From positions 55,280-119,279 of the forward strand of contig NZ_JBGCVY010000049.1 in NCBI RefSeq assembly GCF_041088075.1: a stretch of 64,000 bases of DNA. The letters are read 5' to 3'. Origin of the DNA: Mucilaginibacter_A sp041088075. Lineage in GTDB: Bacteria > Bacteroidota > Bacteroidia > Sphingobacteriales > Sphingobacteriaceae. Positions within the stretch are counted from its first letter, which is position 1. Each line of letters starts with the position of its first letter. Below are positions 24,164 through 33,426 of the stretch, piece after piece. The notes beneath the pieces are model-generated. The model ran no database searches and was not told the origin of the DNA. It saw nothing but the letters and a program-made list of their open reading frames with translations. The translations under genes and the position numbers were made by a program.

Positions 24164-24392
24164 GGGCATGTTCAAATTTATACAAGAAAAAATGCAATGC
24201 TTCTTTTATCGTATAAAAATTGGTGCCCGTATCAATTCTTATAAACCAAAACCAAAGGTTCACCAATTTTTAGGTGGTAAAAGAAGCATCGCAAATAAGT
24301 TCAACAGAATTTAAACAAGCTCCAAATGTTCACCAATTTTTATAGGGTAAAAGAAGCATCGCAAATAACTTCAACAAAATTTAAACAAGCTT
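24164..24392. repeat. Palindromic repeat with duplicated right arm (core 24197-24289)
   Basis: Left arm ATGCTTCTTTTATCGTATAA (24197) and right arm CACCAATTTTTAGGTGGTAA (24261 on), ending in AAGAAGCAT at 24289. The right arm plus its tail to TTTAAACAAGC (24261-24321) is repeated at 24331-24391 with few differences, period 70. The second copy has TATAGGGTAA where the first has TAGGTGGTAA, so the duplicate resembles a different subfamily. Confidence 0.8.
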
Positions 24393-25292
24393 TTCTATTT
24401 GAAATTTTTTAACCACGCGCCTGAATGCTATTTTTTTTGCAAAGTAAGAACGGCCTTCCAATGCCATGAATTTTTCAAAACATTGTTTTACTTCGGCGGT
24501 CATTGCCGGAGCATATTGCTTGTAAAAAAGGCGGGCCAGTTCAAACCGGATGGAAAGGAAATCGTCTTTGCCCCGGATGACTTTAAACAATTGTTCTGTA
24601 AGGGTACGGTAACGGTTCCTTGGTTTTGTATTGGTTTTGATAGTTACATTGTTATCGTGTTTGCGGTATTTAACAAGCGGCTCTTTAATACTTGCAACTT
24701 TTCCGAAAGCAAAGGCAGCTACGGCTATCCAGTCGTCGTGGTGAAAACGAACTTTATCGGGAATGTTTTTAAACATTTGCCTCAATGCCGGATTGAGTAT
24801 GGTAGTACATCCGTTTACAAATTGCCCGAACAATAACGTTTGCAGGTTATGCCGATATTTTTCCTGTTGCCCTACTTCGTTCCAAAACGATGCGTTCAAT
24901 AGCTTTTCATCCCGGTCAACCAGCATCAAATCAGAATAAACCATGCAAGGTATAGCTGCATCATCTATTTCTTTTAATCGTTGGATGGATTTTTCTAATT
25001 TTTCCGGCATCCATTCATCGTCCTGGTCGGCAAGTGAAATATAATTACCGGGCGCCGCCAGGGAAACGGCTTTAACAAAGTTGTTGATAACCCCCAACTG
25101 GGATGGATTAACCACATAAATTAGCTGCGACAGCTGCCTGTATTTTTCTAAAATATTGATGGTGCCATCGGTTGAACTGTCATCGCACACAATAAATTCG
25201 TCAGGTTTTAAGGTTTGGCCGAGTATTGATTTGATTTGTTGTTCCAGGTACTTTTCGCCGTTGTAAGTAGCCATTACTACTGATATTTTCAT
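24381..25292 (-). CDS. Family 2 glycosyltransferase
   Basis: Adds a sugar from a nucleotide donor to a lipid-linked oligosaccharide at the cytosolic face of the inner membrane. 303 residues; ATG at 25292, sharing ATGA with the end of the flippase gene upstream. GT-A fold: SVVMATYNGEKYLEQQI at the start, CDDSSTDGT (about residues 37-45), LADQDDEWMPEKL (metal-binding part), and a C-terminal region with HHDDWIAVAAF. It resembles rhamnosyltransferase-type GT2 proteins. Its stop lies in the duplicated arm of the repeat element that marks the start of the polysaccharide locus. Confidence 0.88.
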   Translation of the reverse strand: MKISVVMATYNGEKYLEQQIKSILGQTLKPDEFIVCDDSSTDGTINILEKYRQLSQLIYVVNPSQLGVINNFVKAVSLAAPGNYISLADQDDEWMPEKLEKSIQRLKEIDDAAIPCMVYSDLMLVDRDEKLLNASFWNEVGQQEKYRHNLQTLLFGQFVNGCTTILNPALRQMFKNIPDKVRFHHDDWIAVAAFAFGKVASIKEPLVKYRKHDNNVTIKTNTKPRNRYRTLTEQLFKVIRGKDDFLSIRFELARLFYKQYAPAMTAEVKQCFEKFMALEGRSYFAKKIAFRRVVKKFQIEKLV

Positions 25293-26728
25293 GCCTTAAT
25301 GGTTTTATCCATTTTCACCTTTATAATATTGATAATAATAAATACAAAATTATTTTTAAATAAAAACATTTGTATGATTGTGTAAGCCAAGGCGCAGCCG
25401 CCTATTGAGATAATAAGCATATAGGCTAAAGGCAGTTCCAGTTGTTTTACCATCCAAATTAGTGGAATAAATATCAGCGCACTGATTACTGCCTTAACCA
25501 ATAATGACCACTGGTAGGTAAAAGAAAAGTGTTTGGTAATGATATAAAAATACGATGCAGTAACCACTAATTCTGAACTTACATTAGCGATAGAAGAACC
25601 TACTTGCCTTAAAGAAGGTATTAAAAGAATATTTAACGCCAAACTCACTACTAAGCCCCCTATTACACATAAAAACATTTCTCTATTTTTTCCGGACGGC
25701 ACCAGGATCAGGTATTGCAAAAAGCGCGAAAACCCTACAGTTAACGGTAGTACCGAAAGCAAACGCATACTGTTTGTTGCTTCTAAAAATTGCTTTCCCG
25801 AAAATAAAGCAATAAATTCGGGCGCCAGCAAGGCCAGGCCAAATACAATGGGCACGCCTAAAAATACCAGAAACTTAAAAGCCTGGTTTAGCGTATTTTG
25901 TACCGAAAGCATGTTTTTGTCTGCAAAATCTTTAGTTATTTGGGGCATTAATATTACAGCAAGAGAAGTTACAATCGGAATGCTGACCATACTTAATTTA
26001 TCAGCGGCCGTATAAAGGCCAACCGCTTTAACATCAGCGATAAAACCGAGCAAAACAGTATCCGTATCAGCCATGATTACGGCTATCGTTGTACCAAAAA
26101 TAAAAAACAGCGGCATTAAATGTTTGCGCAACAACAGCCCCGAAAATAGCAGCCGTACCTTCCCTTTTAATAAAAAAATGCTGAGTACATTGTTTCCCAA
26201 AAAGGAAAACAACATCAAATAAAGATAAAGCTTGTAATCAGAAGCTGTTTTTATAAACAAAAACATCAGTAGCAAGCCGATTACTTTAAACAACACCGAT
26301 CGTAAAGCAATAGATTTAAATTCCTCCATTCCTGTATATACCCACTCCATGTATGAACATCCGAGCAATATCAGCAATAAAGCTGCGAGGTACATATCCC
26401 TGTCTACCTTAAAATACGGGAATGTGTAAACAACAGCTAAATACACAATAGATAAGCAAATGCTTGAGACTACATAAATGACGGTCAATTCTGAAAATAC
26501 ACGAGAGCGGCCCTCCTTATCATCTTTGAAACGCGCAATTTCTTTCATCCCGTAAATAGGAATACCTAAACCTGCTATAATGGCGAAATAGTATGCAAAT
26601 GAAAATATAAATTGCACTTTGCCTATACCATCCGGGCCTAAAACGCGCGAAATATAAGGAAAACTTAATATTGGAAATAATAAATTGGCTAATGTAAGAA
26701 GTAAATTATAAAAGTAGTTTTTAGCCAT
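25289..26728 (-). CDS. wzx: Polysaccharide flippase (Wzx-like, MATE/MVF fold)
   Basis: Moves undecaprenyl-linked repeat units from the cytosolic to the periplasmic face. 479 residues; ATG at 26728. Twelve or more hydrophobic helices. The family start is clear: NLLLTLANLLFPILSFPYIS then RVLGPDGIGKVQFIFSFAYY, and FKSIALRSVLFKVIGL and ADTDTVLLGF in the middle. Coupled to the downstream GT2 gene by a four-base overlap. The partner polymerase is presumably one of the three Wzy-like proteins in the locus. Confidence 0.9.
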   Translation of the reverse strand: MAKNYFYNLLLTLANLLFPILSFPYISRVLGPDGIGKVQFIFSFAYYFAIIAGLGIPIYGMKEIARFKDDKEGRSRVFSELTVIYVVSSICLSIVYLAVVYTFPYFKVDRDMYLAALLLILLGCSYMEWVYTGMEEFKSIALRSVLFKVIGLLLMFLFIKTASDYKLYLYLMLFSFLGNNVLSIFLLKGKVRLLFSGLLLRKHLMPLFFIFGTTIAVIMADTDTVLLGFIADVKAVGLYTAADKLSMVSIPIVTSLAVILMPQITKDFADKNMLSVQNTLNQAFKFLVFLGVPIVFGLALLAPEFIALFSGKQFLEATNSMRLLSVLPLTVGFSRFLQYLILVPSGKNREMFLCVIGGLVVSLALNILLIPSLRQVGSSIANVSSELVVTASYFYIITKHFSFTYQWSLLVKAVISALIFIPLIWMVKQLELPLAYMLIISIGGCALAYTIIQMFLFKNNFVFIIINIIKVKMDKTIKA

Positions 26729-26765
26729 GCAATAGGTAAGATAAAAGTTGCGAAACCGATATTGA

Positions 26766-26933
26766 TTTGTTTAAACTTTTTTTCCAGCCCTCTTTTTTTG
26801 GGCTGATGCTTCTTTTACCCTATAAAAATTGGTGCCTGTATCGGCCTAAACAAATTAAAAACCGGGCAATGCCAATTTTTTAGGCGATAAAAGAAGCATG
26901 GTGCAAAGCATAAAAGAATAAGTTTAAACAACT
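26766..26933. repeat. Palindromic repeat, full element (core 26806-26899)
   Basis: Arms ATGCTTCTTTTACCCTATAA (26806) and GGCGATAAAAGAAGCAT (to 26899). Outer TTTGTTTAAAC and AGTTTAAACAAC are inverted. A GGGCTG/CAGCCC hairpin sits in the left flank. It fills the gap between the flippase and the dioxygenase-like gene. Confidence 0.8.
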
Positions 26934-26963
26934 TCATTGCTAAATTGCAATATCAATAAAAAC

Positions 26964-27782
26964 TTATCTTATTATCTTTTTTATTGTCCTTAATAAAATA
27001 GGCGGAACGATATCATGTACAATATCTTTAAAAGTAACAGGTTCTTTAATCGTCTCTCCTTTCATATTTGCCCTGTCTTTAAAAATTGTAGCGTGCGGCC
27101 TGTTTACTTCGCTTTTTGGACGCCCGTTACTGTAATAATACAAAGCCAAAGATTTCCTGCTGCGGCCAGGAGGGCAAGTGAGGGCGTTGGGATGACCGTG
27201 ATTAGAAAAATCCGTAGTAGAAAAAATGGCGATCCGGTTAAATACTGGCAATATCTTTTTAACTGCATTTTTCATCTCTTTGTCCCATAACTCAAAATGT
27301 CCGCCATAACTTTCGTCCCAATCTTTATTTAAATAAACCAGTAAATTCAGCCTCCGGTCAAGCAAGGTAAATTCATGTTTATTAAAATCAGAGTGCACCT
27401 TAAGTAAACCGCCAGGTTTAATCTCGTGATAGCCACCGCCGTTAAAATGAGGATCAGGTATCAGTGTTTCTTTTATGCCGGTAAGTTTTTGTAAAAATTC
27501 AAGAAAAGGCTGAGAATTAAGGTAGTGGGCAAACGATTTAGTGGTTTCACTAAAACTCCCTTCGCCCTTTGCCGCCAGCTTTTTCTCATTTGGGTTATCG
27601 TACACAATTATATCTTTCTTTTTTGAAAGGTCAGGAAAATCATCGGTTACCTTACTTAGTATATCTTCATTAAAAAAATCATCAATTACAATATTAGGAA
27701 ATGGCTCAGCATTAAGATACTCTTTCTGTCTGTCCTCACCAAATTGATTAAGGTCTTTTATTAAAGGATTAAGATAATTCAT
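26964..27782 (-). CDS. 2OG-Fe(II) dioxygenase family protein in the polysaccharide locus
   Basis: 272 residues; ATG at 27782. A double-stranded beta-helix oxygenase pattern: LKVHSDF supplies His130 and Asp132, FSNHGHPNAL supplies the distal His (195 or 197), and GRSRKSLALYYYS carries the 2-oxoglutarate-binding Arg. GGYHEIKPGG precedes the first His as in prolyl-4-hydroxylase-like enzymes. The substrate may be a sugar, a lipid-linked glycan or a peptide; nothing in the sequence decides. The location between flippase and glycosyltransferases suggests hydroxylation of a glycan or its amide substituent, which is inference only. Confidence 0.8.
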   Translation of the reverse strand: MNYLNPLIKDLNQFGEDRQKEYLNAEPFPNIVIDDFFNEDILSKVTDDFPDLSKKKDIIVYDNPNEKKLAAKGEGSFSETTKSFAHYLNSQPFLEFLQKLTGIKETLIPDPHFNGGGYHEIKPGGLLKVHSDFNKHEFTLLDRRLNLLVYLNKDWDESYGGHFELWDKEMKNAVKKILPVFNRIAIFSTTDFSNHGHPNALTCPPGRSRKSLALYYYSNGRPKSEVNRPHATIFKDRANMKGETIKEPVTFKDIVHDIVPPILLRTIKKIIR

Positions 27783-27937
27783 ATTTGTGTTTTGTTCAAT
27801 TGCACAAATCTAAATAATTAAAAAATAAATAAAATAGGTATATCGAATGCCCTAAACTTGTTTTTTTGATTGTTTGCGCTTGTTTTTTTGATATGCGGTG
27901 TTATATTGCACGGTTACACAAAAACCCTTTATACAAA

Positions 27938-28858
27938 ATGCCTAAAAAGGTTGCATTGATTTTGCTTAATTGGAATACTCCGATACATACCGCAAATTGT
28001 ATAAAGTCATTAAAACAGTATTGCAACGAACAACTATTTGATATTATTGTAGCAGATAATGGTTCAACGGATGGTTCTCTTGCATTGCTCCAAAATCAAT
28101 TTCCGGGCTTAGTTTACATTAACAACGAGAGAAACCTGGGCTTTGCCGAAGGCAATAACCGCGCTTTGGTTTACAGTATTGAAAAGGGGTACACTTACTC
28201 GCTTGTAATTAATACGGATACCCTTGTTGATGAGGATATTGTTTTGGCGCTAAGTACACATTTAGATAATTATCCCCAAGCTGCTATTGTGCAGCCAGCC
28301 ATTTATTGGATGCACGACAAAACCCGGATATGGAATGGCAGAGGCTGTTTTAACCAGTTATCGGGTTTAATTTATTCTGAAAAAAAATGCCCGTCGCCTG
28401 TGAATGGTTTGGATAGTTTTGAAATTGCCAAATGGGCAACTGGCTGTTGTATGCTTCTAAGGAATGCTGCCCTAATAAATAATGGCCTGTTTAATAAACA
28501 ATTCTACTTATATTATGAGGATGTAGAACTTTCGTTCAGGATGCGTGGCAATGGTTACGAACTGCATTATTTACCGTCAAGCAAAATGTACCACGAGGCC
28601 GGTGCATCTGCCAAGGTTGAAAAAAAGGAAGGTGTGTTAAGCCCTGTTATTCACTATTATATCAGCAGAAACCGGTTATGGTTTTTAAGAAGATACGGTA
28701 ACCCTGTTTATTACCCGGTTTACATCTTCGGAGGTTTTTTATATTATGCATCCCTTTGGATATACTTTAAATTACGTGGTAGAAACCAAAAGGCCACATT
28801 TTTAATAAAAGGCTTGAGGGACGGTATTTTTACCCCCAATCAGCACATTTGGAATTGA
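27938..28858 (+). CDS. Family 2 glycosyltransferase
   Basis: 306 residues from ATG 27938 (MPKKVALILLNWNTPIHTANC); an upstream TTG-initiated frame adds an unlikely 24 residues. GT-A fold with VADNGSTDGS, NLGFAEGNNRAL and the DxD-like NTDTLVD, then YLYYEDVELSFRMRGNGYEL and HEAGASAKVEKKEG, as in rhamnosyl/GlcNAc-transferase GT2 enzymes. A hydrophobic segment near 265-285 (YPVYIFGGFLYYASLWIYF) suggests membrane contact. It lies alone on the plus strand among minus-strand genes. Confidence 0.88.
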   Translation: MPKKVALILLNWNTPIHTANCIKSLKQYCNEQLFDIIVADNGSTDGSLALLQNQFPGLVYINNERNLGFAEGNNRALVYSIEKGYTYSLVINTDTLVDEDIVLALSTHLDNYPQAAIVQPAIYWMHDKTRIWNGRGCFNQLSGLIYSEKKCPSPVNGLDSFEIAKWATGCCMLLRNAALINNGLFNKQFYLYYEDVELSFRMRGNGYELHYLPSSKMYHEAGASAKVEKKEGVLSPVIHYYISRNRLWFLRRYGNPVYYPVYIFGGFLYYASLWIYFKLRGRNQKATFLIKGLRDGIFTPNQHIWN

Positions 28859-28867
28859 AAATATCAC

Positions 28868-29731
28868 TTATTTTTCAGCGACTATAAAAAGTAGCGTATC
28901 CAATATCAACTTACTGATATCATAACCCGTAACTATCTTTACCGATGTAAATCCAGCATCCCGGAAGCTATCCAGCAGGTCCCACCCAAAATGATAATAA
29001 CAAAGAATGCCTTTAAGCAACAATGGGTCTCCGTGATAATCTGGCGGCAGCAAATGCGCAATTTCACCCTTTTCATTAATGGTTGCCCGCACAATTGTTT
29101 TATCATTTTCAAAGATAATAGGTGTACTTAATAAAACGTGGCCACCAGGCTTGGTAACCCTGTATAGTTCTTTAATAGCTGTTTCGTAATCAGGTATGTG
29201 CTCTATATCTTCAAACGACATGCACAAATCAAATGAGTTATCCGGAAAAGTAAGTTTAGTTAAATCCTGGTGAAGAACATCTCCGGGTCTGTACGTGCTG
29301 GTAATTAAACCCTGGGGGCGCAGTTTTTTTATATTTTTATGATACAGCGTATCGTGTTCTGTAAGATATATTTTTTTAGCATCCGAAAAACAATGCTTCA
29401 TAATTTCTAAACTAAAGCGCATGCGCGAGTTTAAACCTGTATGATCAGTACACGCTTCCCGGAAAGAGAAATTTCCATAAAATCTGTTAAAATGGTACAG
29501 TGTGCCCAACAACTTTACATAAGAAGCGTTGGTAAATTTCAAAAGGTTTTTCTCAAAAGATTTACGAAACCCGGTGTACTCGTTATAATTCTCGAAATCT
29601 TCTTTTTTATCCAATTGGGCTATCAGGCTGTTGTAAGGAGAATCTTGGTATAGATGATCAATATTGCGTGCAAGTGCCTTTTGTACAACAGTCCTGATTT
29701 TTCTTAACTCTTTTTTTACCGGTTTAATCAT
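28868..29731 (-). CDS. SAM-dependent methyltransferase (Methyltransf_11-like)
   Basis: 287 residues from ATG 29731; a TTG three codons upstream is less likely. The C-terminal half has the class I methyltransferase order: QDLTKLTFPDNSFDLCMSF (motif II), EDIEHIPDYETAIKELYRVT, KPGGHVLLSTP. The usual glycine-rich motif I is weak (KKIYLTEHDTLYHKN in its place). Probably modifies a sugar of the exported glycan, but this is guilt by location. It is convergent with the GT2 gene; ten bases separate the stops. Confidence 0.75.
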   Translation of the reverse strand: MIKPVKKELRKIRTVVQKALARNIDHLYQDSPYNSLIAQLDKKEDFENYNEYTGFRKSFEKNLLKFTNASYVKLLGTLYHFNRFYGNFSFREACTDHTGLNSRMRFSLEIMKHCFSDAKKIYLTEHDTLYHKNIKKLRPQGLITSTYRPGDVLHQDLTKLTFPDNSFDLCMSFEDIEHIPDYETAIKELYRVTKPGGHVLLSTPIIFENDKTIVRATINEKGEIAHLLPPDYHGDPLLLKGILCYYHFGWDLLDSFRDAGFTSVKIVTGYDISKLILDTLLFIVAEK

Positions 29732-29800
29732 CCTATGCAAGTATAATTTATTAAAGGTGGAAACAAAATTGCAGTCTGTTTAAAAATGTCATATCCAAGA

Positions 29801-29958
29801 GCGTGTTTAAAAATCATCCTGTTGATTTTCTATACTTCTTTTACCGGCTTAAAATCACGAAAGCTTTATCCTTTCTATGATTTCATCTCAGGCAAAAACA
29901 AAAATCACCAGCATAAAAGAAGCAATATCAATTTTGAAATACAAATCTAAACAGGCGC
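29801..29958. repeat. Palindromic repeat, divergent member (core 29831-29926)
   Basis: TATACTTCTTTTACCGGCTTAAAATCACG... and CACCAGCATAAAAGAAGCAA form the arms with several changes from the consensus. Outer GCGTGTTTAAAA and CTAAACAGGCGC are inverted. It lies in the 29732-30055 gap between divergent genes; no gene is seen there. Confidence 0.65.
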
Positions 29959-30055
29959 TAATGTATATATGCTTAATTAAAATTTTGAAAGATGTATTTC
30001 AGTGCAAAAAACCTAATTTGGCCCGAAGATACTTAATAGAGTAGTACCCTAAAAA

Positions 30056-31465
30056 ATGTTGTTCATTTTCCCGCTTATTTTTATTACTTCTTTCATTATT
30101 GCACTTAAAGATATATTGAATGGAAGAACCAGCGGGATACTTGTATTTATGATTTTCGGCCTATCCATATATACCACCGCAATGTCGGTTACATTTATGC
30201 TGGGTTTGAAAGGTTTTATCCCTTACATGCAGGGTTTTAAAGAAGCACTTGTTCTTACTGTACTTTTTTTAAATATAGCAAGCTTAAAACACCGCCCCAG
30301 GTTTCATCTTATAGATTACCTGATATTTGCTTTTTTGCTATACCTCATTATCTACGCCATTTTGCCTATTGGTGAGCAGGGATTTGTGAATCGGCTAATG
30401 GCTTTAAAAGGTCTTTCTTTTTATATTATGGTTTATTTTATGGGACGTTTTTTTGATCCTAAAACCATTTACATCAATAAATATTTCAGTTATATTATAT
30501 TACTGACTATCGCGGCCGGGGCCATACTGCTTGTTGAGGTAGCTGCCCAAAGTCCTTTGCAATTTCATTCCGGTTATTTTGATTACAGCTATTACTTCTT
30601 CAATCTCGACTCAAGTGGTGCTTATGGGCTGCAAACATCTTTTACCTCTGATAGTGGCTACATCCGTTTCGGCAGCTTTTTTACCAACCCGCTTGAACAT
30701 GCCACCGCCACGCTGCTTGCCCTTGCCGTAATTGCCGGCCTATACACCAGGGACGACAATAAACTAAACATCAATGGCATCGGTCTGCTTGCCCTCGGCG
30801 CCACATTTTTGTCTATCCTGTTTGCCTTATCGCGCGCGCCATTGGCCAGCTATTTTATTATGATCTATGTATATGCATTGGTTACCAAAAGAAAAATGAT
30901 TGTCAATGCGATCCAAACGTTGTTGGGTTTAAGCGCAGTTTATATTGCCTATTTGTTTTATCAATTTGAAAACAACCACAGTGGTATTATTGCGGTTATT
31001 TTGAATACGATCGATTTTAGCGACCCATCCAGCGTGGGGCATCTTTTAGCTTGGGTAGAAGGAATTGCATCCATCATCCAATATCCTTTCGGGCTTGGGT
31101 TAGGGTCATCAGGAAGGGTTGGTGCTACTTTAGATCAAAATATAGGCGGCGAAAATCAATTCATTATCATTGGCGTTCAGGCCGGAATCATAGCTATGGT
31201 TTTATACTTATTGGTTTACGTAATGTTTATTAAAACAAGCTTAAAATGGCTCCCTTTGTTAAAAGGAAAGGAAAGAAAAGTGTGCATGACTGTTTTTTTG
31301 ATAAAAATTGGACTTTTGATCTCTACCTTAACTTCGGAAATAGAGTCGTCCACGTATTTATCCTACATGAACTGGTTTTTGTCCGGTTTATTAATCAACA
31401 TGATTATGCAGGTAAAAACAGCACCGGCACCCAAACCCGAATTAGCAGAAGCCCATGTTTATTGA
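30056..31465 (+). CDS. Wzy-like polysaccharide polymerase or O-antigen ligase-type membrane protein
   Basis: 469 residues; ATG at 30056. About eleven hydrophobic helices with a large periplasmic loop around residues 165-215 (SPLQFHSGYFDYSYYFFNLD) and the typical C-terminal sequence YPFGLGLGSSGRVGATLDQN followed by GGENQFIIIGVQAG, as seen in Wzy_C/O-antigen-ligase-like proteins. It would polymerise or transfer repeat units on the periplasmic side. It overlaps the acetyltransferase gene by eleven bases, so both are translated from one message. First of three such proteins in the locus. Confidence 0.8.
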   Translation: MLFIFPLIFITSFIIALKDILNGRTSGILVFMIFGLSIYTTAMSVTFMLGLKGFIPYMQGFKEALVLTVLFLNIASLKHRPRFHLIDYLIFAFLLYLIIYAILPIGEQGFVNRLMALKGLSFYIMVYFMGRFFDPKTIYINKYFSYIILLTIAAGAILLVEVAAQSPLQFHSGYFDYSYYFFNLDSSGAYGLQTSFTSDSGYIRFGSFFTNPLEHATATLLALAVIAGLYTRDDNKLNINGIGLLALGATFLSILFALSRAPLASYFIMIYVYALVTKRKMIVNAIQTLLGLSAVYIAYLFYQFENNHSGIIAVILNTIDFSDPSSVGHLLAWVEGIASIIQYPFGLGLGSSGRVGATLDQNIGGENQFIIIGVQAGIIAMVLYLLVYVMFIKTSLKWLPLLKGKERKVCMTVFLIKIGLLISTLTSEIESSTYLSYMNWFLSGLLINMIMQVKTAPAPKPELAEAHVY

Positions 31466-32144
31466 AAACCTGATCCGAAAGCTAAAAAACAACCCGGACT
31501 ACAAATGGGAAAGCGAATATTCCTTCCGGGATTTGATGGGCATCACCGGCGTTCGTTTGGTGCAGCTTGCACGGGGGTTGTTGCTGAAGCCTTTTTTAAA
31601 GCAATCGTCCGGGTTTGTTTTTTTGGGAAATAATGTAAAAGTTCGCCATGCTTATCAGTTAAGTGCCGGAAAAAATTTGATTTTGGAAGACAACGTAAGC
31701 ATCAATGCACTTTCTGCAAACGGGATTGTTTTGGGCGATGATGTTTCTATCGCACGCGATGGTATTTTGTTTTGTACCGGAATTATCGCCCAAAAAGGAA
31801 CCGGAATTACGATCGGAAACCGAACCGGGATCAGCGCGCGGGTTTATCTGGCCGGACAAGGCGGGATCACGATTGGCAATGATGTTATTTTTGGGCCAAA
31901 CGTGCAGGTGTTTTCAGAAAACCATAATTATGCCGATCAGGAAAAAACGATCAAAGAACAAGGTGTTGCCAAAAACCCAGTGTTTATTGGCAACAATTGC
32001 TGGATTGGCGCCGGGGCAACTATTTTGGCAGGCGTAATTATTGGCGATGGCTGTGTGGTTGCGGCCGGAAGCGTAGTTACCAAATCCGTTCCGGCAAATT
32101 CGATTGTGGCTGGCGTTCCGGCAAAAATATTAAAGGAAAGATAA
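31455..32144 (+). CDS. Acyltransferase with left-handed beta-helix (hexapeptide repeats)
   Basis: 229 residues; ATG at 31455 inside the end of the polymerase gene. Imperfect hexapeptide repeats run from about residue 70 to 225: LILEDNVSINA, IVLGDDVSIA, ITIGNRTGIS, ITIGNDVIFGPNVQV, FIGNNCWIGAGATILAGVIIGDGC and VVAAGSVVTKSVPANSIVAG. The catalytic-type His lies in SENHNYAD. WcaF/LacA-like acetyltransferases of this sort O-acetylate capsular sugars. The acceptor is not known. Confidence 0.88.
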   Translation: MFIENLIRKLKNNPDYKWESEYSFRDLMGITGVRLVQLARGLLLKPFLKQSSGFVFLGNNVKVRHAYQLSAGKNLILEDNVSINALSANGIVLGDDVSIARDGILFCTGIIAQKGTGITIGNRTGISARVYLAGQGGITIGNDVIFGPNVQVFSENHNYADQEKTIKEQGVAKNPVFIGNNCWIGAGATILAGVIIGDGCVVAAGSVVTKSVPANSIVAGVPAKILKER

Positions 32145-32162
32145 AAACATTTGGGTTGATCA

Positions 32163-32249
32163 ATGCTTCTTTTACCACCTAAAAATTAGTGTGATCGAAA
32201 GATATTTTCCAAATTGAACACACCAAAATTATACCGATAAAAGAAGCAT
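32163..32249. repeat. Palindromic repeat of the ATGCTTCTTTTACC family
   Basis: Arms ATGCTTCTTTTACCACCTAA (32163) and TACCGATAAAAGAAGCAT (to 32249), with inner TTAGTGTG/CACACCAA pairing. It lies between two plus-strand genes of the locus. Confidence 0.78.
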
Positions 32250-32287
32250 TCCATGAAATTGGCTCAACTTCTATTCAAAATAAAACC

Positions 32288-33418
32288 ATGCGCAAACCGC
32301 TAACCATTGGTGTAGATATCCGCGATTTGCGTGTGGCCAAAACCGGCACCAAAACTTACCTGGAAGAGTTGTGCAAAGCGTTTAAGCAGATGGATCAGTC
32401 GAATATTTGCTTTCATTTTTTAGATACCAGCCTTCCCATTTACACCGGCAACAACAAAATTTTAAAATGGATTGAGCATTTTAAATATCAGCTTTGGAAG
32501 CAACTGGTTTTGCCGCTGAAAGCTTTTTTTAAAAACTGCGATGTGGTTTTTTGCACCGATAATTTTGTCCCGTTTATCCATTTGGGCTATCAAACCGTTC
32601 CTGTTTTTCATGATGCCTTCTTCTTTGAAAACCCCGAAAACTACGGCAAGTTGTGGTTGTGGCTGTATAAAAAAATGGCAATCCCGGCAGCAAAAAGGGC
32701 GGCATTTATAATTACGCCGACTGAATATGCCAAACAACAAATCCATCGTTTCACACAAATCCCAAACGAAAAACTGGTGGTGGTTTATGAAGGCCCGAAA
32801 TCTTTAAACGAAACCAAAAGCAACAATCAACCCGAACAATTGCTCAAAGCCTTTTCGATATTGCCTTTGCAGTACATCTTACACGTAGGTTCGATGTTTA
32901 AACGGAAAAATATTCCAACCTTGATTACTGCTTTTGCCAAGGTAAAAAAAGCCGGGTTTGAACATTTGAAATTGGTTTTGGCCGGGCCAATTCCTCCGGC
33001 TGCAAATGAAACAGATTATAAATTGATTTTGGAGGCCATCAAAAAAAACCAGCTTCAAAACGAGGTTGTCCTGACAGGATATTTGCCGGATACCGCTTTA
33101 AGCCAGCTTTATCAAAACGCTTTGCTGTACGTTTTCCCTTCGGTGAACGAAGGTTTCGGGATACCGGTTTTAGAAGCTTTTGCACACAATATTCCCGTTT
33201 TGGTTGCCAACAACACCTGCCTGCCCGAAGTTGGCGGCGATGCCGTTTTGCAATTTGACCCTTTTGATACCGATGCTGTTTTTACCGCCATAAAAACAGT
33301 ATTGGAAGATGCGGAACTTAGAAAAGAAATGATCCGGAAAGGGCAAATACGTTTACAGAGGTTTTCCTGGGAAAAAACAGCCCGGCAAATTGTTGAAGTA
33401 TTCAAAAAAGCGGTTTAG
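32288..33418 (+). CDS. Family 4 glycosyltransferase
   Basis: 376 residues; ATG at 32288. GT-B fold. The N-lobe begins LTIGVDIRDLRVAKTGTKTY; the C-lobe has YILHVGSMFKRKNIPTLI and the donor-binding EGFGIPVLEAFAHNIPVLVA, with the E(x7)E pair of retaining GT4 enzymes. Cytosolic or peripheral membrane; adds a hexose, often mannose, to the growing repeat unit. It is convergent with the GT2 gene at 33427; eight bases separate them. Confidence 0.9.
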   Translation: MRKPLTIGVDIRDLRVAKTGTKTYLEELCKAFKQMDQSNICFHFLDTSLPIYTGNNKILKWIEHFKYQLWKQLVLPLKAFFKNCDVVFCTDNFVPFIHLGYQTVPVFHDAFFFENPENYGKLWLWLYKKMAIPAAKRAAFIITPTEYAKQQIHRFTQIPNEKLVVVYEGPKSLNETKSNNQPEQLLKAFSILPLQYILHVGSMFKRKNIPTLITAFAKVKKAGFEHLKLVLAGPIPPAANETDYKLILEAIKKNQLQNEVVLTGYLPDTALSQLYQNALLYVFPSVNEGFGIPVLEAFAHNIPVLVANNTCLPEVGGDAVLQFDPFDTDAVFTAIKTVLEDAELRKEMIRKGQIRLQRFSWEKTARQIVEVFKKAV

Positions 33419-33426
33419 CTAAAACC

